Part shown: piece by piece, positions 31,938 to 43,026 of the stretch
Numbering within the stretch: the stretch's first letter is position 1
Layout of the letters: each line of letters starts with the position of its first letter
Origin: Zingiber officinale
Lineage: Eukaryota > Streptophyta > Magnoliopsida > Zingiberales > Zingiberaceae
Direction of reading: 5' to 3'
Assembly (NCBI RefSeq): GCF_018446385.1
Contig: NC_056003.1
Location: forward strand, 18,597,198-18,661,197
DNA: 64,000 nt
Translations under genes and position numbers: made by a program
Notes under the pieces: model-generated
Seen by the model: only the letters and a program-made list of their open reading frames with translations
Told to the model about the DNA's origin: nothing
The model's database searches: none

Positions 31938-32726
31938 ATGCTAGTGGGAGTCAATGAAAATAAACACTTTAGTAAAATCTGTGATACTAATAGAGTTAAA
32001 TGCATATTTCTTAATATCTATAGAGATGAAGACTCTTTAGATGAGGATTGTAGTGATAATATAGTGGATAACAAGTTTTCAGATCTACCTCCAAGGTTTA
32101 CAGGGTATTGTGGTGAAATTGAACTTTCACATGATGAATGTACTGAGGTAGATCAACTTAAGAATGCAAATGAAGTCAGTGATTCTCCTGCAGTTGATTC
32201 TCCTTATGAAGATATTGATGTGGGAATATTCTTCTCCACATGTGTTGATGTTAATAATATGGAAGGATGTGTAGGGAGCTGTGTTGTGGAAGCAACATCT
32301 CAACAATCACTTCCTTTGTCCACACAACCCTTAGAGACTATGGGAATTACAAGGATTGAATATGTTGTGGATCAATGTGTAGGGACTTATGAAGAATTAG
32401 CAGAGTCTCAAAAATCACCACCTTGGGTTGCACCAACACCTGAGCCTGAGCCAGAGCCATCATTTGATTTTGAGAAAGTCACATCCATATGTTTAGAACT
32501 TTCAGGTATCTCTCAGCAAGGCAAGGTTAGTATTTCTTATGATCTTTTAAAAAATTTTATAGAGGTACCTATATTTGACTTTGTTGTATGTGATTTTGTT
32601 TTTATTACTTATGCACCTTATCTCAATATAGTTTTGGTTCTTTCTTATATCACATGCTTATGGAAGGTTTGTTTTCTTGTGCATGTACAAATTTCTCTTC
32701 GGCTAAAAATTAGAAGATCACTCTGA
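31938..32726 (+). CDS. 262-codon ORF of unknown function in gypsy element E
   Basis: This is the longest uninterrupted ORF of the element. It starts MLVGVNENKHFSKICD and is acidic over its first 200 residues (EDSLDEDC, PEPEPEPSFDFEKV). It ends in a hydrophobic stretch at residues about 215-250 (IFDFVVCDFVFITYAPYLN, then IVLVLSYITCLWKVCFLV) that could span a membrane, followed by a basic tail. No pol domain and no zinc knuckle are seen. Its place between gag and the 3' end is where pol should be. It may be a fused relic of gag and env-like or non-coding sequence. I do not recognise a family, and expression is unproven. Confidence 0.45.
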   Translation: MLVGVNENKHFSKICDTNRVKCIFLNIYRDEDSLDEDCSDNIVDNKFSDLPPRFTGYCGEIELSHDECTEVDQLKNANEVSDSPAVDSPYEDIDVGIFFSTCVDVNNMEGCVGSCVVEATSQQSLPLSTQPLETMGITRIEYVVDQCVGTYEELAESQKSPPWVAPTPEPEPEPSFDFEKVTSICLELSGISQQGKVSISYDLLKNFIEVPIFDFVVCDFVFITYAPYLNIVLVLSYITCLWKVCFLVHVQISLRLKIRRSL

Positions 32727-34153
32727 ACCGTCTTCGACCTCTTGAAAGAACTTCGAAGAAGACGAAGATGGAGAGAGTGATACTTCACTTTATATCTCCT
32801 ATCATGAAATCTCTCTACATAATAAGAGCCCTTGGTAGGAGGGTGTTGAAATATCTTACCCCTCCAAGAGAGAGATTTCGATGAACCTAATAAGGGGTCG
32901 AACTAATGACCTTAAATAAGCGCTTCTTGAGAGGCAACCCAAGTTCAATCTTACTTTCATTTTAATTTTAGTTTCTTTCTAATTTCTTTACTTCTCTCAT
33001 AATAACTCTAATCCCTCTACTTAATTTTTCTTGTCTATTTATTTTTATAGGATTCAAAGTTGTGGAGGATTACAAATCACATATAGGGAAATATTTTTAG
33101 AACATGAATGTCTCAACCATTTGGAGCTTATCACTTGGTAACTTCTCTAACTTCAAAAATCTCCTCCATATTCCATTTCTAGTTTTCATTGTGGTAATAC
33201 AAAATTTAAGTCTGGGGGATGTTTGGGTTTAGTGTAGTGTTTGTCATATTCCTTAGTTTTTGCACATTTCTTATTGCATAATAAAATTTTTACTAGTTGC
33301 ATCATTCATTATATCATAATTGTTTATTCTTTAATGTAAAATACTAGCACGCTTGTTCTAGATTTCATGTGATTTATTGATTACTTATAGTGCTAATATG
33401 TTTAGTGATCTATCTTTTTTTATCTATGATAGCATGAAGTGAGTAATGTTTTTACTGTAAGAGTTTAAGTATTGGCCTTGTTTTAGGATCTCTATTGCAC
33501 TATGCCTAATTTTAATGGTAGATAACTCTAAAAATAGTCATAATTCATATAACTGGATTAGTACTAGTGTTCCTATGGTGATTTTTTAAACTACATTTTG
33601 GTTATTGGATGGTACTCGAATCATGTTAGCTCATTTGGAAAAATTAAAATATCCCAACATTTACATTTGTGTTCAAGTGTTGCATCTTGCAATCACTTAG
33701 GAAAAAAATGATGATGAAAAAAAAAGAATGAATAAGGGATATAAAAACAGTTGTCGTGAGTGGAGACTAGCAAGTTAGCCTTTTGAGACCGAGTTAGGTT
33801 GCTGGGGAAATAACTGATATGTTTTTCTTGATATCGAGCATGCCTTTGAGACCATGGATAGATTGAGAAGGATGAACTGAGCTTGTGGCAGGTAAGTGTC
33901 TATCACTAGAAGCACAAGGAACATAGTTTTATGACGACTTGACTAGGCTTAGCGATTGAAACTTGAAAAACTTAGGTCACTATTGCATTGAGCACAAAGA
34001 ACTATTTTTTAGGTTGTACTTAAATAACTTTTGTATCTTACTCACTAATGAAATCATTTGATAGGATTAAATTGACTTACTTGACATTATGATGCACTAC
34101 TTAGCCACTGGAATCTAGATTGTAGTTTTTGCTTGAGGACAAGCAAAGGTTTA
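32727..34153 (+). other. 3' non-coding region of gypsy element E
   Basis: It contains the phrase gcgcttcttgagaggcaaccca near 32920 and gcttgaggacaagcaaagg near 34130, both typical of the region between the last gene and the 3' LTR in Athila/Tat elements. The rest is AT-rich without ORFs of note. Confidence 0.65.
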
Positions 34154-34164
34154 AGTCTGGGGGG
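34154..34164 (+). other. Polypurine tract of gypsy element E
   Basis: AGTCTGGGGGG directly precedes TGTGATGTGTG, the start of the 3' LTR. This wording is common at the 3' LTR edge of plant gypsy elements. Confidence 0.7.
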
Positions 34165-34392
34165 TGTGATGTGTGTAGATTATATATACTTTTATGCATA
34201 TTTTAACACACATTTACTTATATTTCATTAGCATAATCTATGTTTATTGCACCATATTTCATTTAATGTCATATTTCTACTCTTTTTATTCGGAGATCTA
34301 CTCTTTACTTATTTTGATTGATAAGACACGATTTGGAGCAAAAACTTAGCTTAAATGGAGTCTAGAGCTTCCAAAGTACCTGGGTCATGTGG

Positions 34393-36801
34393 TGTTGGAG
34401 TGTATACTGAAAGCCTAAACTTTGTAAACATTCATTATGAATAAAGAATCACATTTGGTCAAATTGTCTACATTTGTTTGTAGTTGTTCATTTAATTTAT
34501 ATTGTAGATAACATAGTATGTGGTGTCACATACAGAAGATGATGTTATCAGTACCTTATAAATTATAAACAGTAGCTCACGACTAAAATGGAAAGGAACA
34601 AACCATTAGAAGGTCGTAGTGTAATTAGGTATTAGTTTATCTTGACCATATAATTACACTAGTACACTCAGAGTGTATTGAGTAGGACCATTAGAGGTCG
34701 TTTCTTTTATACTGACTTTATAAAGGAACAAAGACCTCAGTTATTATGGAAGTGTGTGCTCTTAATCCTAATATAATAACAAGCACATATGTTTGATATT
34801 TATTTCTTTAATTTATCAATGGGTGAGATTTAGTTTGATGAATCAATAAACCCGATAAGTTGGGAAATGGTATCACTTATAGTGTGTGTTGTTGATTATA
34901 GAAGGAAACTGTGTCCTAGAGATACTAGGTTGATAATGTCCCTAAGAGGAGCTCATAAGGATTGTCATGTTAAACCCTGCAGGTGGACTTAATCCGACAT
35001 GACGATAAGGTTGAGTGGTACTACTCTTGGATTTAGATATTAATTAAATGAGTTGTCAGTAACTCACTTAATTAATGGACATTCGATATCTTAAACACAG
35101 GGAGACTAACACACTCATAATAAGAAGGAGCCCAAAAATATAATTTGGGATTGGTGCGGTAGTTCAATAATAGTTCTCTAGTGGAATGAATTATTATTGA
35201 TAAAATTAAGTTGTGTGTTCGGGGCGAACACGGGATGCTTAATTTTATCAGGAGACCAAAATCAATTCCTCCTCTCGGTCCCTATCGTAGCCTCTTATTT
35301 GTAGAGTTCTATACCCACCTATACCCACCTTCTATACCCACCCAATAGGGGCCGGCCAAGCTAGCTTGGGAACAAGCTAGGGCCGGCCTAGGTATGAATT
35401 TGGGTGGCCGGCCCTAGCTTGAACCCAAGCTAGTGGGGGCCGGCCAAATTAAATTAAAAAGGAATTTTAATTTTAATTTTTATTATGTGGAAGAAATAAT
35501 TTATTAAAGAGAATTTAAATTAAAATATCTCTCTTATAAAAGATCTACAAAAGATTAAAGAAAGAGATTAGATCTCTTTCCTTATTTGTAGATTGGTGAG
35601 ATATTTTATTTTCTCTTTAAAATTATTCACATGTTGATAAAATTAAAATTATAGAAATTTCCTTTTATCAACCATGAAGAGATTTTTAAAGAGAAATTTT
35701 ATTTTTTAAAATTTCCGGAAACAAATTAGGAAGTTTTAATTGTTGATTGAAACTTGTCTAATTTGTTCTCCAATGATGTGGCCGGCCAATGTGGATTTAA
35801 TTGGGAAATTTTATTTTATTTTTCTCAATTAAATCATGTCAAGGAAATTGAGGAAATTTTATTGTAATTAAATTTCCTAATTTGCCTAGGCCAAGGAATA
35901 TAAAAGAAGGGGTAGGGGTGCCTTCATGAGACACAACATCTATTATTTCTCTCCCTCTTTTGTTCCTTGGTGTGGCCGGCCATCCTCTCCCTCTCTTTCT
36001 CTTGTGGTGGCCGAACCCTTCTCTTCCATTGGAGCTCTTGTGGTGGCCGGATACTACTCGGAGAAGAAGAAGAAGAAGGAGAGAAAGCTAGCATCTCTTG
36101 GAGCTTGGTTAGTGTTTTGATTTTCTTCCTTGGTGAAGCTTCCTCTTTGTTGGCCGAACCTAGCTAGGAGGAGAAGAAGGTGATTGGTGGTTTCTCGTCT
36201 CGGAAGATCGTTGCCCACACAACGTCCGAGGTTAGAAGAGGAATACGGTAGAAGATCAAGAGGTTTTTCTACAAGGTATAACTAGTAATTTTTCTTTCCG
36301 CATCATGCTAGTTATTTATGGAAATAATACCAAATACAAGAGGCTTACGTTCTAGAATTTCGAATATGTTTTTCGATGTTGTGTTCTTTTGTTTTTTCTT
36401 TTTCTTTTGATTTGATTGTTCTCTTTGGTTAACCTAAAGTTATTTTAGGAAATTAAATATTATCTTTCTATAAAAGGTTTTGTCTAGTCGGTGGTGGTTG
36501 CTCCCATATCCAAGAAGGCCATGTGCCTCGCCACGTCAGTACTGGGAACCAATTATGGAAATTAATATTTAATGGAATTAATAACTTAAGGAGACTTGGG
36601 TCGAACGTGTTAAGTTCCGCAGGAGATCCAAGTCAAAACCTAAAAGAACAAATAGATTAAGTTTTGGATCAAACGTGTTAAGTTCCGCAGGCGATCCAAA
36701 ATTTAATTTAAAAGAACACATGGTAGCTAGGAAAAGGTTCAGACCTTTGTACAAAATTTTTGTACAGTGGAACCTATAGGTTTTCCGAGTAGCAACCAAC
36801 A
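34393..36801 (+). mobile_element. Solo LTR of copia family A
   Basis: A 2409-bp TGTTGG...CCAACA unit, clearly homologous to the reverse complement of the 2679-bp LTRs of element A (same start after TGTTAGG/TGTTGGA, shared middle such as cagtagctcacgac, same end gagtagcaaccaaca). Flanks are TGTGG (34388-34392) and TGTGG (36802-36806), a perfect target duplication. No interior remains, so LTR-LTR recombination removed it. Orientation is opposite to element A. Confidence 0.93.
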
Positions 36802-37490
36802 TGTGGAACTCACATGGGCATGCGAAAACTAAGTTTTTCCATGTTCTGACCATGTGGAAACCACACGGTCGTGTGGAAGCCACATGGTTGTGGGGAAGCC
36901 GTGTGGGGGTCGTGTGGAGGCCATATGGAATCCACACGGCTGTGTGAAGACCGTGTGGAATTTTCAGCACTGTAGACTGAAACTAAAATGGTTAAAACTT
37001 TATGCTCGATTTGAGTTACGGGTTGTTCTTTATATCAAAATGTAGATAACTTCAAGATCTAAACTTTATTGAAGATTTCAACCAGAGAAAGCCACATCTT
37101 GATGGTATAAAAGGCATTGCAATAATATATAGCCATATAGAGCTATGCCAAGAGTAATGCAAAGGGTGTGTGAAATTCATATGGTCGTGTCGATCCACAC
37201 GGGCCATGTGAAAGTTCTAGAGAATAAGAAGACTTTGGTCGTGTAGACCACACGGTCGTGTCACATTCCCAAAGAAGAAGAAGCCTTTGGTCGTTTGGAC
37301 CACACGACCGTATCACATTTCCAGAGAAGAAGCAGAGTTAGGCCGTGTCAATCCACATGGACCGTGTGGAAGTTCCAGAGAATAAGAATACTTTGGCCGT
37401 GTGGACCACACGACCGTGCCATCAGACCATAGCCAAGGCAGCACATGGCTGTGTGGATTCACACGGTCGTGTCATGGCCCGTGCAAGGGC
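36802..37490. repeat. Cluster of CACACGGTCGTGTGG-like palindromes in the gypsy LTR
   Basis: About a dozen imperfect copies of cacacggtcgtgtgg, cacacgaccgtg and ccacatggnccgtgtgg occur on both strands at irregular spacing. It is part of the 3' LTR of element E. ORFs here (36854-37045, 37345-37599) are by-products. Confidence 0.75.
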
Positions 37491-38420
37491 TATGCCAAGT
37501 GCTATAAAAGGGGGTTTTCTCCCCTTTTTCATGGATCTTTGGCTGGGGGATTGCTCCCCATTCCTTGGAGAAGGGTTCTCTCTCTTGGGGGAACCCTAGT
37601 TCTTCTATCTTCGTCGATTTGACCATCTCTGGAGTGAGGATTGCATCCAAGAAGACCAGTGCTACATGGATAAGCTTTCTCTTCTCTTCTCCTTATATTT
37701 TGAGTTGTAGATAGTTTTACTTCTTGTTTCTTGGTTGTATTCTCTTGCAATGGAGTAGATCTCTAGATCTAGGATGTAGCAAGTAGCTATGATGTGATTA
37801 TGGATGTATGAACTATGTATTCCATAGAAGGATATCCTAGATCGTATGACTGAGGGACGTTAGTGACAGGTAGATCCCGCTAACGGACATCTAGGGTATC
37901 AACTTGAAAGGAGAAGTAATTCTCTACAAGGAAGTATGTAGTTGTGGTCAATTGTAATCCTCGTCTCTATATTTATTAAGTAGTGCATGTCTTCTTATGT
38001 TGTATGACCGAGGGACGCTAGTTATAGGCAGATCCCGCTAATGAACTTCATAGGAATCATTCCTATTTAATTGTAAGGGATGTTGATCTAACTACCCTGC
38101 CAATTGTCCACTGTAGGGGATAGCCGGTAACTTTCTACATGTGCATAAGAATGGATGTAAGGAGATGAATAATGCATAGGGTCATTAACTAGCATCATAG
38201 TGAAACCGAAATCCTAGTATCTATCCATCCCCAAACCCAACTCTCTCTCTTTTTCTACTCTTTACACTCTCTCTTTTCTTCACTCTTTCTTTTCCAATTA
38301 ACCTTCGATTGTCTAGATAGTTCACCGTGCAAAGTTAACTAGTGCTTAATCAACAGTCCCTGTAGATTCGATATCTTTTGTATTACTGACAACGTAACCG
38401 TGCACTTGCGGTTCGTAACA

Positions 38421-39507
38421 AAATGTTAGGTCAACCTTTGACTCACTTAGACTTTTTCTTTACCTAGTCCTTCTAGGATTTCCATTACCTAGTTTCTATC
38501 TAGGTCTTTACTGCCTAGCTCCACTAAGACCTCCACTGCCTAATTCCCAACTAGAACTTTTATGTTGCATAACATCTAATTAGGGCTTTTTGTTGCCTAT
38601 CTTCCAATTAGGACTTTATCAAACAAGTATTTGATTCTCTCTTGACCTACTTGACTTCTTTCTCACAAATTGCTAAATATCGAAATTCAAGCTGAAGCCA
38701 ACTCAAGCTTAGTCAAATTAGTCAACCTTGACCCGAGGACGTGGACAAATGCATGGGTAACGTAAGGGCACAACCACAACCCTATATAAAGTCGCTTGCC
38801 CCCCGCGGGCGCAGGTATGCACACATAATGATCCAAACTCTTTTCCACCATAACTTTTCTCCTGTTTGGGCTTTGTGCTAACTTGAGTATCAGAGTGATC
38901 ACGCCGAGTCTAACCTCGCCACTCATTCTAACCTCTCGCTAATCATTTGTAGGGATTTTATGAGCCCCCTCGCCATCTTGTCACCAGTAACCTACTCTGT
39001 AACAGTTACTTTCCGCTAACTCACCAGACTGCGATCTCAGACATGATCATAAGGCACGTTAGAGTTGAAGTTCACTCATCGTAGATTATGCATGGTTCCA
39101 ATCTGTTTGAGTATCGTCCTTTTGTCTAGGAGGCAGCGCTTCCTACCGTCTCTTTCCGCAGAACAGTAGTGTAGCATTCTTGATGTCATTCTCATTTGAG
39201 GCCACTTGAAGCTTCATGATTTTGTTTTGGCGACTCAATAGAACTTCTTCTTGTTGTGATGTCAAAGGCAGAAGAAGGAAAAATAGCTTCACATGAAGAA
39301 TGGACTTCTAATTAGCGAGAGTATTGCTTGTGCAATTATACCTTTTTCTTGAAAAAAAAACTAAGTTTTAGTCTCTGTTGAAAGATTCATACGCGCATGA
39401 CTTATTGAAGAAAGTCCTCGATGGAATCGAGGATACACTTTTGGCCTCAATGTAAGAGCAAGATCCAAGAGAAAAAAAAATATCTAAAACTTGACAAGCC
39501 TACAAAA
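38421..39507. repeat. Unclassified LTR-like remnants
   Basis: 38424 begins TGTTAGGTCAACC and is followed by imperfect repeats of the type cctagt-tc-atctaggtcttt (38455-38620). A TATATAAA at 38783-38790 with a downstream segment (acttgagtatcagagtgatc) looks like an LTR promoter and R region of a gypsy element. No boundaries or target duplications could be fixed and no ORF is convincing. Confidence 0.35.
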
Positions 39508-40500
39508 TGTTGGGTTAATCAGGATCATATGGGCGCATAGTGTAAGTATCTCGTGGTAGTTTTAATATGATCAATCAAGTCAAGTTAGATCATGTTATGA
39601 TTTAATCCTTATATCTAAGTGTGCAGAAACTTAGGAATATAAGAAGTTGAGTAAAACACGCAACTTGCTAGAAGGACGGCATGGGAGAGAGTGGATGAGC
39701 TCGGTGCATTCGAAGGACAAGGAGCTACAGAAAAGTACGTTGGTGGACAAGAAGGAAGCGCGCGGTGTTTTTGAGGGACGAGAAGTCGGAGTGCAAGCTT
39801 GCTTAAGAAGAAGGTCAAAAAATGATTCTAGTGAGTCCTATTCCGGATGATCGAAATCACCCAAGCTAGCGGAGCTGGAGTGGAAGACTTAGACGAAAAG
39901 TCAACCTGAAGTTCACTGTGGTCCGGGTGCCCGGAGCTATTCCGACGCCCAGAGTTCGAGCGCCTGGAGCTACTTCGGGCGCTCGGACTAGTCTAGTCCA
40001 ACCAAGGCGCCTTGGCGAGGCGCCCCTGTGTGAAGGCGGTCTTGGCACCCGAAGTTGTTCCAAGCACCTGAACTAGAGAAATTTATCCAGATCGAGTTGT
40101 TGCAATCCGTTGCATCATGGATAAAGTTTTATCCACACTCAGGTGCCTGAAACCTTTCTAGATGTCCAAAGCAAGGCTATAAATACAACCCTGATCATAG
40201 TAGTCAGAACAACACTTGTAAACAATCTTCTCTTCTGCTCTACTTTATGATCTAGTACTTTAACTGTTGTAAGAGGCTTCTCCACCAGAAGAAGATTTGA
40301 TAGTGAGCTTTCAACGTCTTGGATTAGCAATCTTCTGATTGTAAACCAAGTACAAAGATCTACCTCTACTTTCTTTTTAATTAGTTTATTATTAAACAAG
40401 TGTATCTTAATTTAGTTTGAAAAGTCGAAAAAGATGTTTTGTTTGTTTTAGATTGTGTAGAATAATACATCCCCCTCTCGCTGGTCGTAAGAGACTAACA
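39508..40500 (+). repeat. Solo or orphan Sirevirus-type LTR F
   Basis: A 993-bp unit TGTTGGG...ACTAACA with the ggcttctccaccagaagaagatt segment and a tacatccccctctcgctgg end similar in layout to LTR C and LTR D. It carries GC-rich palindromes (CCAAGGCGCCTTGG, GGACTAGTCTAGTCC) at 39975-40030. Flanks CAAAA and CATAG share only 3 of 5 bases, so the insertion boundaries are not proven. ORFs in it (39647-39850, 39866-40063) are not genes. Confidence 0.65.
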
Positions 40501-42690
40501 CATAGATGACATTGGAGAGAATAACCATTATTCTGGAGGTAAAATTTTAGAGAAAATGAAAAATAGTCAAAATGAAAAATAGCCATCTCTAAGTTTAGCT
40601 GAAAATATTGATTCAAAATAAAAATAATCCCTAACATTAACTGAAAAATAGCCATCTCTAAGTTTTATTAAAATATCTTTTAACCAATTTGATTAAAAAT
40701 ATTGAATTTTGATCAAAATCGTTTCAACTTGTCTAGCTAAAATCATTTCAAAATTATCATAACAGCTATGGCCATCATTGTTACAATTGCCTATAGTTAC
40801 AGAACAATTTTGAAGTGATTTTTCAAGTTAAAGTGACCTTAATTAAGTTTAAATAATTTTAATTTTAATTTCATAGTTAAAAATGTTTACATTAAGACGT
40901 TATAGTAATTACCACCATAGCTACTATAATTTAGAGCGGTTATAGCTATAGTTGCTATGCCAATATTGCAATTTTATAAGGGTATTTTTAAATGAGAAAT
41001 ATGTCGAGTGTTATTTTGACCCCAAAAAAAAAATTAAAAGGGTGGAGAGTGTCCTTTTGAGGAAAAGGATAATAAGAGGCGCCCTTTAAATTTTTAGCCA
41101 ATAATGAAACTCCTAAACATCTATTATTAAAAAGGGAAAAAATTCAAAGGGTGCTCCTTATTATTTTTTTTTTCAAAAACGCTTCATTTTTTTTTTAAAA
41201 AAAATACATATATTAAACCAACACTCCAATGTATTCCTTATCTAATTTTTTTTTTCAACGTTATTATGACACCTACTATTATATTAAAATACTTTTAACT
41301 AATTTAGTCAAAAAAAAAAACAATTAAAACATAATCAAAATCATTTTAACTAAGTAGTTGTGTTGTAGTTCCTATAATGTTGTATAACACAGTGAAAATT
41401 TTAATTATAAATCATTAATTTTTATAATTTGTTAGAGATTTTTAAAAACATATTTAGTTTTCCTTAAAAAAAAGTCTATTATGTTTTATTTAAAAAAAAA
41501 GATTTGTTAGACAAGCTTATTATTTTATAAAGTAGGTTATCAAACTTGTTAAAAGACAAATTTAAATATTAATTAGCAAATAGTAAAATTAAACCTCTAA
41601 TTTATTTTCATTAATTAAATATGTATTAATCTGAAATATTTTTTAATTTCGAAGTTTTGTAAATTTCTTTTCTTTTATCATGAATGTACTAATTTAAAAT
41701 TTATTTGTTTAATTACTTTATTATTTGTTTATATAATTAAAGATTTAAATTTGTATAATGATATAGATAGAACATATTTAACTTTATTATTTTAATTCTA
41801 AATTTTAAATGATAAATAATTTTACATTAGAGAGATACTTTAAAGTCCTTTATGAGCCAAACCAATAGCTATATATATACCTTATCAGCATAAATTGATA
41901 TCAAAACTAAAATAGAAATATTAAAATATCCCTAAAGTTTAATATAATTTTACAAATGATATAAATTTTTAATTAATACTCAAATACTTTTAATTATTTT
42001 ATTTTATTTTATTATTAAAATATTATTTTAAAGATAAATATCTAGTTTATCCAACCAAGTTAATAAATATTTTGATAATAATATATAAAAATTAAAGACA
42101 TTCAGACATTTTTAAGACCATTTTAAATATATATAATAAATAAATAAATACTTTCAAAAATTACTTAAATCAATTTTCCAAGAAATGCAACTTCATATGC
42201 AAATCGTGTGAAGCCACGTAAGTAGCCGTCTAATCTGAACGGTTGAGTTCAGAACGCAGTAAATGATCGGACGCTGGTAACCGCCGCCACCCACCCACTC
42301 GGTCGCCGCCAGATGGGTGTAGATAGGTCGGCGCCGCGGTACGGTTGGCTTATCAAAGATTCCTAAATCCAAGTCCTCACGCACGCGTTTGAACTCCTAG
42401 TACATCCGTACGGTTTCGCACGGCCCCTTAATCAAAATCTTATAAATATATTCAAAATTTAAGAATTTTCATATTAATAGTGAGTGCTATAAGCGTCATG
42501 TATTAATAAGGTTCAATTTTTTAAACACAATTAATATTCAAATTTTATATAAAGAATATTTAAAAAATAAAAAAAAAATTTAAATATAAAAAATAAAAAT
42601 AAATAAATGGATAGTCAAATTCACATATAATCAATTAACGTTAAAATGAATATGAATAGTTGTTGATAAAAGGAAGATATTAATATTATA
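40501..42690. other. AT-rich intergenic DNA upstream of PIRL
   Basis: Very A/T-rich. The string gaaaaatagccatctctaagttt is repeated at about 40575 and 40643. An inverted repeat lies at 41059-41172. A GC-richer island at 42210-42420 has no clear ORF (42193-42384 minus lacks a domain). No gene is seen. Confidence 0.6.
41059..41172. repeat. Inverted repeat, possible small foldback element
   Basis: The arm 41059-41095 (ggataataagaggcgccctt) is complementary with some mismatches to 41138-41172 (aagggtgctccttattattt). The loop is about 42 bp. No target duplication was identified. Confidence 0.5.
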
Positions 42691-42692
42691 AA

Positions 42693-42750
42693 CACGTGTA
42701 TGTTTTATTTGAGAAGATGATATATATTAATATTTAAATAAATAGGAATA
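42693..42750 (+). promoter_or_regulatory. Candidate PIRL promoter: G-box and AT-rich TATA region
   Basis: CACGTG at 42693-42698 is a G-box core, bound in plants by bZIP and bHLH factors. An AT-rich stretch with tatttaaataaata (about 42731-42745) could act as the TATA region. It precedes a CT-rich leader (42830-42930) and the ATG at 43027. Position-based inference. Confidence 0.35.
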
Positions 42751-43026
42751 CCCTAAAGATATATTTTAAAGTCTTTCCGATGCACCGCCCCTTCTCCAAC
42801 TGCCTGCCGTTTCATCTCCCTTTCAACCATTTCATTAACGCCATCCTCTCTTCTCTCTCTTCCTTAAATACGCTTTTAATTCCCCTTAATCCTTCAATTC
42901 TTTCCTTCCTTCCTTCCTCCCCCTTATCTCTCTTGCGATCCTTCTTCCGTTCTTCGTTGCCTGCCATATCTGGCGATCGAATCTATATCATCTGAACAAC
43001 AACATTTTTTTTGGGAAGAGATCAGC

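Larger units (their letters stand above)
30351..38420 (+). mobile_element. Athila-like Ty3/gypsy element E without pol
   Basis: The end of a 5' LTR (30351-30537) is repeated near the end of the 3' LTR (about 38229-38420). An Asp-tRNA-type primer binding site, a gag resembling Athila gag, one 262-codon ORF, a gypsy-type polypurine tract and a 3' LTR of about 1842 bp follow. No protease, RT, RNase H or integrase motif is visible in the 3.6-kb interior. The 5' LTR is cut, so no target duplication can be checked. A solo LTR of copia family A sits in the 3' LTR. Confidence 0.8.
34165..38420 (+). repeat. 3' LTR of gypsy element E, split by a solo LTR
   Basis: It runs 34165-34392, then resumes at 36807 after the solo LTR and its duplicated TGTGG, ending gttcgtaaca at 38420. 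Joined length is about 1842 bp. The final 190 bp match the 5' LTR remnant. The stretch 36802-37480 is full of cacacggtcgtgtgg-like palindromic motifs. Confidence 0.8.

Noticed and set aside
39508-40500. Proven solo LTR with target duplication
   Set aside because: The termini look right but the flanks CAAAA and CATAG match at only 3 of 5 bases, so it is reported as an LTR without claiming a verified insertion.
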